Below, piece by piece: positions 1 through 5,669 of a stretch of DNA of 6,444 nucleotides (its first letter is position 1; every line of letters begins with the position of its first letter). This DNA is from Chloroflexia bacterium (lineage in GTDB: Bacteria > Chloroflexota > Chloroflexia > QHBQ01 > JADMIH01). The position numbers and the translations under genes were made by a program. The notes beneath the pieces are model-generated. The model was not told where the DNA came from. It made no database searches and was given only the letters and a program-made list of their open reading frames with translations. The stretch lies in the NCBI GenBank assembly GCA_025927935.1, contig JAICKM010000409.1, positions 1-6,444 of the forward strand. Direction: 5' to 3'.

Positions 1-1014
1 CAACACCATGAAAAGGGGCATGACCGGACTGAAGTAGCGGTTGCTTCCGCCCCAATACTCCCAGGCATCCCCGCCCACGTACACGCTATAGGCGACCTGT
101 CCCCAAAAGAGCCAGCACAACAAATAAACATATTTGTTGCGCTGCGACCACACTGCCATCCAGGGTAGCGCAAACAACACGATATTCATACTCGCGACGA
201 ACTTAATAAACACCGAAACGCCGTGCTGCACGCGAGGTAACAGCGGGTATCCAGTTAGCTTCAGGTAGTAGGTATTTGGGAGCAGATCGCCGTAATAGAA
301 TAACCGGAATGCCGTTTGCAGCCCGACTCCGAGTCCCAATGCTGCCGCGCCATACAGCAGGTGTTCTTTACGGCGGCCGCGGTCTGTCACCAGGAGAAAG
401 GCCAGGATCGCTAACAAGGGCACCACCATATCGAGCCGGATTAGCGTCCCGACGGCCAGCAGCCCGTAGAGACCTAGCCAGGAGCGGGGCGTGGTCAGGC
501 CCTCCAACACCCACCAGGCGGCTAGACTCAATAAGGGCGTGAGCACGGCCACTTCCATTCCCTGGAGACTCCAGGTATTCAGCGGCAGGTAAAGCGCGGT
601 CAAGACGACAGAGCCATAGCTTACGAGAGGGGTGTGGGGCACCAGGCGGTTGGCGATCTTATAGACAAGACAGAGATTAAGCAGCAGTAAGCCAACCGCA
701 GTCCCCTGGATGCCCAGGCTGATCTTGGCGGGTGTAATGGGGAGGAGGTGCCAGGCGGCCATATAGAGCACCCATAGTAAATTGGTGTAGCCTTCTATCC
801 GCGGGCCACCGGGATTCCACACAAGCCCATAACCGTGAGCCAGATTCGCCGCGTAGCGCATGGATATCATCGCGTCGTCAAATAAGCTGAAGTAGCGCTC
901 TCCGTCGATAACGAAGCTGGTCCGGTAAATATAGCCGGCGGCGTACAAGATATAACCGGCTAATATCAGTAATAAGGGAATCGGCAGGATCCGGCGCAGG
1001 CGCGGTTTCGGCAT
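1..1014 (-). CDS. GT-C family integral membrane glycosyltransferase (AftB/GT39-like), N-terminal part, cut by window edge
   Basis: The minus strand is open from an ATG at 1012-1014 to the left edge, giving 338 residues with no stop. TM1 is at about residues 9-30. The first outer loop then carries an acidic pair D46-D47 followed by an Arg-Tyr-Ala stretch and the motif EGYTN (74-78). Further hydrophobic helices follow, then YYGDLLPNTYY (240-250), and late VGGD (313-316) and NRYF (325-328). This order (DDA loop, EGYTN, YGDxLPNT, VGGD, RYF) is what I know from AftB-like and related GT39/GT-C enzymes, which move a sugar from a polyprenyl-phosphate donor to an acceptor outside the membrane, with the loop aspartates at the catalytic site. 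Donor and acceptor cannot be told. The start is uncertain: the frame stays open to a TAG at 1138-1140, with alternative ATGs at 1110, 1131 and 1134. A GAAGGG lies 12 bases before the 1014 ATG, slightly far. Many TTA/CTA codons and lower GC set it apart from its neighbours. Confidence 0.85.
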   Translation of the reverse strand, partial: MPKPRLRRILPIPLLLILAGYILYAAGYIYRTSFVIDGERYFSLFDDAMISMRYAANLAHGYGLVWNPGGPRIEGYTNLLWVLYMAAWHLLPITPAKISLGIQGTAVGLLLLNLCLVYKIANRLVPHTPLVSYGSVVLTALYLPLNTWSLQGMEVAVLTPLLSLAAWWVLEGLTTPRSWLGLYGLLAVGTLIRLDMVVPLLAILAFLLVTDRGRRKEHLLYGAAALGLGVGLQTAFRLFYYGDLLPNTYYLKLTGYPLLPRVQHGVSVFIKFVASMNIVLFALPWMAVWSQRNKYVYLLCWLFWGQVAYSVYVGGDAWEYWGGSNRYFSPVMPLFMVL

Positions 1015-1134
1015 ATTCGAGAAGATCCCTTCGGAGGGCTTTTGCGTGGCGGGGCTAAGAGTCTTACGCAGCGCAGAGTGTATCGCCCGCCTGGTTAGGC
1101 GTGGGGCCATCAGCCTTACAGGAGCGGCCATCAT

Positions 1135-1143
1135 ATTCTACCA
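1135..1143 (-). promoter_or_regulatory. Possible extended -10 promoter for the glycosyltransferase gene
   Basis: Read on the minus strand this is TGG-TAGAAT, a TGn extension followed by a hexamer matching TATAAT at 5 of 6 positions. No good -35 is visible 16-18 bases upstream. If used, transcription would start near 1128. That would exclude the 1131 and 1134 starts and leave either a 1110 start or a leader of about 115 bases to the 1014 start. Confidence 0.3.
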
Positions 1144-1147
1144 CAAG

Positions 1148-1387
1148 ATGAGGGTGCCGGGTGGGGACGGGCCAGCCCGCCCCCGAAAATCCGGTTCCCG
1201 CGCCGGCCGCCCCCGCCCAGCCGCCGGCGCCGGGGGCCGGGCGATCCACTTTTACGGGCGGCTGACGGGGCTAATCGAGGGCGTGGAACCGCTTGACGAA
1301 GAACCGCCGCCCGGCGGGCCGGTCAGTGTGCGCATATATCCCGTCGAGTCATTCTCGCCACGCCGCAGCCGCAAACGCAAACCATAA
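1148..1387 (+). CDS. Possible small basic protein, 79 residues, unknown function
   Basis: I do not recognise this product. From ATG 1148 the frame runs to TAA 1385-1387. The N-terminal third is low-complexity Gly/Pro/Arg/Ala. The rest looks more like a folded protein: IHFYGRLTGLIEGVEPLDEE, then a short VSVRIYPVES strand-like segment, then a strongly basic tail rich in Arg, Lys and Ser. Third codon positions are mostly G or C, as in the neighbouring genes. It is the only plus-strand candidate and is convergent with cax, with 6 bases between the two stop codons. Against it: there is no Shine-Dalgarno before ATG 1148. The only AGGAG (1120-1124) would serve an in-frame ATC at 1130. The frame can also be extended to GTG 1046, over the 5' side of the glycosyltransferase. 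It may be a real small gene or chance coding potential in GC-rich spacer. Confidence 0.4.
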   Translation: MRVPGGDGPARPRKSGSRAGRPRPAAGAGGRAIHFYGRLTGLIEGVEPLDEEPPPGGPVSVRIYPVESFSPRRSRKRKP

Positions 1388-1393
1388 CCGGGG

Positions 1394-2515
1394 TCAGGGC
1401 ACGAAGAAGAAGGCGATCGCCAGGATGGCGTAGGCGGCCAGCAGTTGCACGCCTTCCAGCCAGTTGCTCTCGCCGTCCTGCGAGACCAGGATCGTGATCA
1501 GCAGCGCCACGCCGACCGCCACTAGCTCGAAGAGGGTGAAAACCAGGTTCATCGGCTTGCCCAGCAGCAGCCCCGCGAACACGAGCACGGGCGCCACGAA
1601 CAACGCGATCTGCAAGGCGCTGCCGGTGGCGATGGACAGCGCCAGTTCCATGCGGTCGCGCATGGCGACCGTCACCGCGGTCATATGCTCGGCGGCGTTG
1701 CCGATAATTGCCACCAGCACGACGCCGACAAACGCCTCGCTCCAGCCCAACGTGCTCGTCAGATATTCCACGCCCTCGACCAATAGCTCGGACAATCCGG
1801 CGATGAGCAAGGTGGCGACCGCGAGCACGATCAGCGCGTGCGGGATCGTCCAGTGCGCGGCGTGCATGGTCTCCTCTTCGCTGGCGCTATAGAGAAAGGC
1901 GTGGGTGCGCAGGAAGAAGATCAGTTGCGCGATATAGGCCAGCAGCAGAATAATCGCCACGCCGATGGAGATTTCCTCCTCGGTCAAGAAGTTGTCGTTG
2001 CGCGTAGCGAGGACATACAGGGCCGGCACCGCCAGACCGACGGCGGCCAGGGCGAACTGCGAGGCGTTGGCGCTCGCGCCGGTGCGGTTAAAGGATTGCT
2101 TTTCGCGGCCCAGGCCGCCCAAAAACATCGCCAGCCCCAGCACGAACAGCACATTGCCGATAATCGATCCGGTAATCGACGCCTTGACGACCTCGGTTAG
2201 CCCGGCGTTCAGCGCGACGATGGCGATGATTAGCTCAGTCGCGTTGCCGAAGGTCGCGTTGAGCAGGCCGCCGACCCCGGAGCCGACGCGCGAGGCGAGT
2301 TCCTCGGTAGCCGTGCCCAGGATCTTCGCCAGCGGCACAATAGCGAGGGCGCTGGTGATGAACAGCGCCAGTTCCGGCAGGCCCAGCAGCTTGACGAGCA
2401 CGGCAATCGGCAGAAAAATCAACAACGCATAGATGATGCGCTCAAACAGCCGGGCGCTTTCCGGCCCCTTGATATCTAGGCCGATATAGGAAAGGGCCTG
2501 AGCAAATGCATTCAT
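1394..2515 (-). CDS. cax: Calcium/proton antiporter, CAX family
   Basis: This 373-residue multi-pass membrane protein belongs to the CAX family of the cation/Ca2+ antiporter superfamily. It should export Ca2+ (possibly other divalent cations) from the cytoplasm in exchange for protons. It shows the family's two inverted halves. The first has GNATELIIAIVAL (90-102) followed by GSIIGNVLFVLG (116-127). The second has GNAAEHMTAV (272-281) followed by GSALQIALFVAP (298-309). The two GNA(T/A)E glutamates, E94 and E276, are the expected ion-binding residues. An acidic loop (E179-E181, E213-E215) separates the halves. The protein ends shortly after the last helix, and the length is normal for bacterial CAX. 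The start is fixed by AGGAG (2522-2526) with a 6-base spacer. An in-frame extension to 2668 would run through a palindrome and adds nothing family-like. It follows the protease gene by 190 bases and probably has its own promoter. Confidence 0.95.
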   Translation of the reverse strand: MNAFAQALSYIGLDIKGPESARLFERIIYALLIFLPIAVLVKLLGLPELALFITSALAIVPLAKILGTATEELASRVGSGVGGLLNATFGNATELIIAIVALNAGLTEVVKASITGSIIGNVLFVLGLAMFLGGLGREKQSFNRTGASANASQFALAAVGLAVPALYVLATRNDNFLTEEEISIGVAIILLLAYIAQLIFFLRTHAFLYSASEEETMHAAHWTIPHALIVLAVATLLIAGLSELLVEGVEYLTSTLGWSEAFVGVVLVAIIGNAAEHMTAVTVAMRDRMELALSIATGSALQIALFVAPVLVFAGLLLGKPMNLVFTLFELVAVGVALLITILVSQDGESNWLEGVQLLAAYAILAIAFFFVP

Positions 2516-2521
2516 ACACAA

Positions 2522-2526
2522 CTCCT
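2522..2526 (-). promoter_or_regulatory. Ribosome binding site of cax
   Basis: AGGAG on the minus strand, 6 bases before the ATG at 2515. It decides the start against the longer open frame reaching 2668. It sits in the proximal copy of the 11-bp tandem repeat. Confidence 0.85.
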
Positions 2527-2545
2527 GATTCGGACCTGATTGGGA
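2524..2545. repeat. Two-copy 11-bp tandem repeat in the cax leader
   Basis: On the plus strand CCTGATTCGGA (2524-2534) is followed directly by CCTGATTGGGA (2535-2545), identical at 10 of 11 positions. The period is about one helical turn. The copy nearer the gene overlaps the Shine-Dalgarno of cax. Confidence 0.7.
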
Positions 2546-2612
2546 ATGGATAGGCGAGGGGTTGCCGGCACTATCCGGTGCATAGTTCCAGCGACGCTTA
2601 ATCCTGCGTCCC

Positions 2613-2641
2613 ATGATACACGATTCGTATTTGCGCATCCA
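2613..2641 (-). promoter_or_regulatory. Weak candidate promoter for cax
   Basis: On the minus strand, TGGATG (2636-2641), a 17-base spacer and TATCAT (2613-2618). The -10 matches the consensus at 5 of 6 positions, but the -35 is poor. It would give a leader of about 90 bases. No better promoter is visible in this gap. Confidence 0.25.
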
Positions 2642-2654
2642 GTCGCAGACATGC

Positions 2655-2680
2655 AGATGCCCGGCCATGGCCGGGCATCT
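2655..2680 (-). terminator. Perfect 26-bp palindrome, likely terminator hairpin after the protease gene
   Basis: The arms are AGATGCCCGGC and GCCGGGCATCT around a CATG centre, giving an 11-bp GC-rich stem with a 4-base loop. It starts 25 bases after the protease stop codon, where a terminator is expected. No T-run follows on the minus strand, so it is not a canonical intrinsic terminator. It could instead protect the mRNA 3' end or be a protein-binding site upstream of cax. Confidence 0.55.
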
Positions 2681-2705
2681 ATACCGCGATCCTGGCGGCG
2701 CCGGG

Positions 2706-4475
2706 CTACGGGTTCACGAGGACTACGGCACTACTCGTGCCGTTGTAGTCTTGCGGCGCGTTGAGGAAGCCGGTGACGGTGGCCGTCCAGGTGCCTGCGG
2801 CGGGCAGATCGACATGCACCGTTTCGTTGGCGTAGTTATAGATCGTCTGCACCACCTCGGAACTGGCAGCCAGGTGGCCGCTGGGGTCGTAGAGATAGAG
2901 GTTGAGGTCGCTGATGATGCCGGTCTGGCCGGTGCCCGCCAGATTCCAGTCGATTGCCACTTCAAGCGACAGGGTGCCGGGCTGGACCACAACCTGGCGG
3001 CTGTCGCTACTCGGCAGCCCCGGCGCACTCAGGCCGACGTTGCCGGTCCACGTCTCGACCAGGTCATAGACCTGTTCCTGGCGCCCGGTGTGCGGGTCGC
3101 GGTAGGTGCGGATGTTGCGGATGGAGCGCGCCGTTTGCACGGCGGCCAGCGCGTCGAGGTAGCCCGCGCCTGCCGCGTATTCCTGCGCGCCGGTGATCGG
3201 GCGGGCGGTGTTGACCAGCACGCGCTTGATCACGTCGGGCGTCAGGCTGGGGTTGGCCTGAACCAGCAGCGCCACGGTGCCCGCGACATGGGGCGCGGCC
3301 ATGCTGGTGCCGCTGGCGACAGTGTAGTAGGGCAGGTATTGCGGCGCGATGAAGGCGGCATCGGTCCCGGTGGAGCCGCCGTTGACGAATGCACCGGTGG
3401 CCGTGCGGTCTGAGGCGATCAAGTAGCCCGGCGCGGTCAGCGTGGGGTGGTAGAACGAGTCGCCGGGGATGCCGCGCGAGGAGAAGAAGGCGACGGTATG
3501 CCCGTCCTTCTCGCCCGCCGCCACGCCGATAACCCAGGGCGCCACGCTGTAGGTGTTAAGCGTATTCGTGTTGGCGCCGGAGTTGCCCGCGGCGAAGACG
3601 ACCGTGATCCCGGCGTCATGCAGTTGCCTGGTCGCCACGTTCACCGGGTCGTTCGGGTCGAAGCCGGGCACGATGTTGCCCCAACTGCAATTGACGACAC
3701 GGATGTTGTACTCTTGGCGGTGCTGCAAGACCCAGTTGAAACCGGCTACCGCCGTGTAGATGTCGATGCCCTCGCCCACACCCAGGCCAATCAGGCTCGC
3801 GCCGGGCGCCACGCCCTTGTAGTAGCCGCCGCTGGCGCCGCCGCTGGCGGCGATGATGCCGGAGACGTGGGTGCCATGGCCGCCCGTGGTGTCGGTATTG
3901 GGCACGTCCGGCAGGTAGAGCACCGGCAGGTTCAGCCCATAAAGATTCTGCCCCGCCGCCGCTTGCAGGCCCAGCACCTTGACGTTTTGCTTAGTCGTCT
4001 GGTGCAGCCGCAGGTCGGCGTGCGTGGCGTCGATGCCGGTGTCGATCACGGCCACGCCGACGCCTGCGCCGGTCAGCCCGTAGTCCTGCCAGACGGTGGT
4101 GGCGCCGATGAGCGGCACGCTTTCATGGAGGAAGTAGTGCAGCGATTGGTTCAAATAGATCGAGACGACGCCCGGCAACTGCGCGATCTGGTTGATCTGC
4201 GCCGGGGTCGCCAGCGTGCCGGCCATGGGCAACCGGCTGAGGGGCGCATAGGTCACGCCCAATGCATCGAGCCGCGCCAGGTCGGTGGCGGCCGGTGGGG
4301 CGGCATAGGTGACGACCACGCTGAGCGGGGTGCCGGCAGGCGCGGTCGCCAGGCGGCTAACCAGCGCGGGATCGAGCAAGGCTGAGGTAGCAGCAGCCGG
4401 GCGGGGCATGAGGCCCAATGCGAGAAGCAGCAAACCGAGCAAGAGAAGGGTCACAACCGGCCGGCGTGGGCGCAT
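2706..4475 (-). CDS. Secreted subtilisin-like serine protease (peptidase family S8) with propeptide and C-terminal beta domain
   Basis: A 589-residue exported endopeptidase. Residues 2-29 form a signal peptide: RPRR n-region, a long Leu-rich core, then PRPAAA before TSA. Residues about 50-115 resemble an I9-type inhibitory propeptide. The S8 domain (about 130-450) has the complete triad: D145 in DTGID, H200 in GHGTHVSG and S391 in GTSMAAPH, plus the oxyanion Asn N298 in AAGNSG. The D-H distance of 55 is longer than in subtilisin, because of an insert at about 157-197. Residues about 495-589 form a beta-rich module (DLNLYLYDPSG, then LPAAGTWTATVTGF) like bacterial pre-peptidase C-terminal domains. 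There is no LPxTG or membrane anchor, so it is probably released to the medium or loosely surface-bound. The ATG at 4475 is chosen because AAGGAG lies 6 bases before it and the signal peptide then begins correctly. ATG 4493 and GTG 4502 are in-frame alternatives without a ribosome site. It lies 38 bases after the TrmB-type gene, probably cotranscribed with it. Confidence 0.95.
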   Translation of the reverse strand: MRPRRPVVTLLLLGLLLLALGLMPRPAAATSALLDPALVSRLATAPAGTPLSVVVTYAAPPAATDLARLDALGVTYAPLSRLPMAGTLATPAQINQIAQLPGVVSIYLNQSLHYFLHESVPLIGATTVWQDYGLTGAGVGVAVIDTGIDATHADLRLHQTTKQNVKVLGLQAAAGQNLYGLNLPVLYLPDVPNTDTTGGHGTHVSGIIAASGGASGGYYKGVAPGASLIGLGVGEGIDIYTAVAGFNWVLQHRQEYNIRVVNCSWGNIVPGFDPNDPVNVATRQLHDAGITVVFAAGNSGANTNTLNTYSVAPWVIGVAAGEKDGHTVAFFSSRGIPGDSFYHPTLTAPGYLIASDRTATGAFVNGGSTGTDAAFIAPQYLPYYTVASGTSMAAPHVAGTVALLVQANPSLTPDVIKRVLVNTARPITGAQEYAAGAGYLDALAAVQTARSIRNIRTYRDPHTGRQEQVYDLVETWTGNVGLSAPGLPSSDSRQVVVQPGTLSLEVAIDWNLAGTGQTGIISDLNLYLYDPSGHLAASSEVVQTIYNYANETVHVDLPAAGTWTATVTGFLNAPQDYNGTSSAVVLVNP

Positions 4476-4481
4476 GAAGAT

Positions 4482-4487
4482 CTCCTT
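4482..4487 (-). promoter_or_regulatory. Ribosome binding site of the S8 protease gene
   Basis: AAGGAG on the minus strand with a 6-base spacer to the ATG at 4475. It selects this start over the in-frame ATG at 4493 and GTG at 4502. Confidence 0.8.
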
Positions 4488-4496
4488 GTTCATTTG

Positions 4497-4513
4497 CACC
4501 ACATGGGGTGGTG
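4497..4513 (-). repeat. Small inverted repeat between regulator and protease genes
   Basis: Arms CACCAC and GTGGTG around a 5-base loop, immediately after the regulator's TAA and 9 bases before the protease ribosome site. No T-run follows, so read-through into the protease gene is expected. It may be a processing or translational element, or chance. Confidence 0.45.
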
Positions 4514-5380
4514 TTACTGGGGAATCGCTACCACCTCCTTAGCAGGTTCTGTGCCAGGTACGGGCATCCCCATCCGCCGGCAAGCGGCCTCGAAGGTTTC
4601 GCCCTGGGTCCACAGCGTTTCAAAGGCGATCTTGAGGATGGCGGCGAGTTGCGGGTTCTCGATCACCATGATCGTCAGGTCAGTGCGCCCGGCGATGGGA
4701 TCCTCCATGGCGAACATGACGATCTCTTCGTCGACGACGACCAGCTTCATCGGCAGGTGCTCGACAAAACGCGCTTCCTCGCCCTGCTGGAGGAAGTAGG
4801 CGACCCCGTCGCGGGTGGCCGGGTCGTGCAGCACGTCATACTCATAGATCGAGCAGGCGCGCACACGGCGGTGCAGCGTCTCCAGCCCTTCGACGTTCTC
4901 CTGCGGTGGGGTGGCGTACGGCGGCTTGGTGAAGACCAGGATCTCACGGCGGCAATTGGCCTGGATCTCGGCGAAGCGCTGGTTGATCGCGGCACGTCCG
5001 CGCAGCACCTCAATGTATTCCAGCGGACTCGTCTCCCCCTTGCCGGCGGCATACTGCGACGCCAGGGTGCTGATCAGGCTGTTGGTCGTCGTTTCCAGCG
5101 CGGTCACCTGTTGCTTGGCCCGGCCCAGCAGCGCCTGGAGCGCCACGCTGGGGGCCACGGCGGCATACTTGGTGCCCCGGCGGCCGGGCCGGCTCACAGC
5201 CAGCCCCTGTTCAACGAGGCTCGCCAGAATATCGTAGATACGCTGGCGCGGCACCCCGGAGAGGTCCGCCACCTGGGACGCGCTGAAACTTTCCTTGCCC
5301 AACAGCGCCAGATAGGCGCGCGCCTCGTAGGCGTTCAGCCCCAATTGGGCTAGCTGGCTGATCTGTTCTTCGTCCGGCAT
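4514..5380 (-). CDS. TrmB-family transcriptional regulator with degenerate PLD-like effector domain
   Basis: A 288-residue cytoplasmic DNA-binding protein. Residues about 5-75 form a TrmB-type winged helix: an LGLNAYEARAYLALL opening, the recognition region ASQVADLSGVPRQRIYDIL (34-52), then the wing LVEQGLAVSRPGRRGTKYAAV. Residues about 78-112 are helical and could form a dimerising coiled coil. The C-terminal part (about 120-265) contains REILVFTKPP (145-154) and LPMKLVVVDEEIVMF (209-223). The second resembles the HxK...D half of phospholipase-D-like folds with the His replaced, as is common in TrmB effector domains, so it should bind a ligand rather than cut one. TrmB relatives mostly control sugar uptake and metabolism. 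The ligand here is unknown. The start has GGAGG 11 bases upstream, a long spacer. The gene sits behind a good promoter and ahead of the S8 protease gene, so control of itself and the protease is the simplest inference. Confidence 0.88.
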   Translation of the reverse strand: MPDEEQISQLAQLGLNAYEARAYLALLGKESFSASQVADLSGVPRQRIYDILASLVEQGLAVSRPGRRGTKYAAVAPSVALQALLGRAKQQVTALETTTNSLISTLASQYAAGKGETSPLEYIEVLRGRAAINQRFAEIQANCRREILVFTKPPYATPPQENVEGLETLHRRVRACSIYEYDVLHDPATRDGVAYFLQQGEEARFVEHLPMKLVVVDEEIVMFAMEDPIAGRTDLTIMVIENPQLAAILKIAFETLWTQGETFEAACRRMGMPVPGTEPAKEVVAIPQ

Positions 5381-5436
5381 TACTCTTGATCCCTCCCTGC
5401 CTCGAATTTGCCACCCCGGTGCGTGGTTACATTCTT

Positions 5437-5465
5437 ATAGTACAGGCATTATCATAGGAGATCAA
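5437..5465 (-). promoter_or_regulatory. Sigma-70-like promoter of the regulator-protease unit
   Basis: On the minus strand, TTGATC (5460-5465), a 17-base spacer and TACTAT (5437-5442). Each hexamer matches its consensus at 4 of 6 positions. It lies in an AT-rich stretch with optimal spacing, giving a start near 5430 and a leader of about 50 bases. A second TATAAT-like hexamer, GATAAT, lies in the spacer. The -35 is inside an inverted repeat (5457-5480). Confidence 0.55.
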
Positions 5466-5480
5466 GAGGCTCAGATCTCC
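5457..5480. promoter_or_regulatory. Inverted repeat overlapping the -35, candidate operator
   Basis: Perfect 7-bp arms GGAGATC (5457-5463) and GATCTCC (5474-5480) separated by 10 bases, so the arm centres are 17 bases apart. The left arm overlaps the predicted -35. A dimeric regulator bound here would block the promoter, and the adjacent TrmB-type protein is the natural candidate. Confidence 0.45.
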
Positions 5481-5561
5481 CTTAGTTAATACAAAAATGC
5501 TCAAGTAATATAGCAGCGATCATGACTAGAACAAGGCCGTTTTGAAGTTCATTTGTACCAT

Positions 5562-5578
5562 CACTACAATATGTAGTG
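5562..5578. promoter_or_regulatory. Near-perfect 17-bp palindrome, candidate operator or hairpin
   Basis: Arms CACTACA and TGTAGTG around ATA. It lies about 100 bases upstream of the predicted -35 of the regulator gene and about 90 bases downstream of the nucleotidyltransferase stop. Its size and AT centre suit a winged-helix dimer site. It could also fold as a 7-bp RNA stem at the 3' end of the upstream transcript. Confidence 0.4.
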
Positions 5579-5597
5579 GCACATCTTCTGCTCTGTC

Positions 5598-5641
5598 CCC
5601 GCGGTAGATGCGTCGCGGGTTCGACCGGCCGTCATGCGGCC
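5598..5641. repeat. Two adjacent GC-rich inverted repeats downstream of the nucleotidyltransferase gene
   Basis: The first has arms CCCGCG (5598-5603) and CGCGGG (5614-5619) with a 10-base loop. The second has GGCCG (5627-5631) and CGGCC (5637-5641) with a 5-base loop. Both begin within about 75 bases after the nucleotidyltransferase stop in its reading direction and may together end or stabilise that transcript. There is no T-run. A run of seven C lies at 5643-5649. Confidence 0.35.
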
Positions 5642-5669
5642 ACCCCCCCGAACTTGCGACGACACCGGA

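Larger units (their letters stand above)
1015..1393. other. Spacer between glycosyltransferase and cax
   Basis: Apart from the uncertain small gene at 1148-1387, I see no gene here. The stretch at about 1150-1250 is very GC-rich, with runs of GCC/CCG and a CCGGCGCCGG palindrome. A small hairpin, CGCCT-GGTT-AGGCG, lies at 1088-1101. No U-tract terminator follows the cax stop on the minus strand. Confidence 0.5.
5381..5669. other. Non-coding region between nucleotidyltransferase and regulator genes
   Basis: No gene is supported here. The part from about 5420 to 5590 is AT-rich (one counted 60-base line, 5461-5520, is 37% GC) in an otherwise GC-rich window. It holds the promoter and the two candidate operators. 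The part from about 5590 to 5650 is GC-rich with short hairpins. Confidence 0.7.

Noticed and set aside
1088..1101. GTTAGGC resembling an integron attC core site
   Set aside because: There is no paired inverse core at a suitable distance, and no integrase or cassette structure. It is part of a 5-bp hairpin.
1064..1249. 61-residue minus-strand open frame in the spacer before the glycosyltransferase
   Set aside because: It is a Gly/Ala/Pro-rich translation of GC-rich DNA, with no ribosome site or recognisable motif.
2516..2668. 51-residue N-terminal extension of the CAX protein
   Set aside because: It crosses the 2655-2680 palindrome and lacks a ribosome site. The downstream ATG at 2515 has AGGAG at ideal distance and gives a normal CAX N-terminus.
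2527..2706. Possible metal-sensing riboswitch upstream of cax
   Set aside because: I could not find the conserved segments of the yybP-ykoY or M-box classes. Only short weak stems such as GCAC/GTGC are present.
2613..4385. Long plus-strand open frames (2613-3413 and 3447-4385) opposite the protease gene
   Set aside because: They are Gly/Ala/Arg/His-rich translations with no family motif, antisense to a gene with a complete S8 triad. They are a codon-bias effect of high GC.
4508..5353. 281-codon plus-strand open frame opposite the regulator gene
   Set aside because: It is antisense to a clear TrmB-type protein, with low-complexity composition and no domain pattern.
5598..5641. tRNA-like T-loop (GGTTCGACC near 5618-5626)
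   Set aside because: No matching acceptor, D or anticodon arms surround it. The flanks form other short hairpins.
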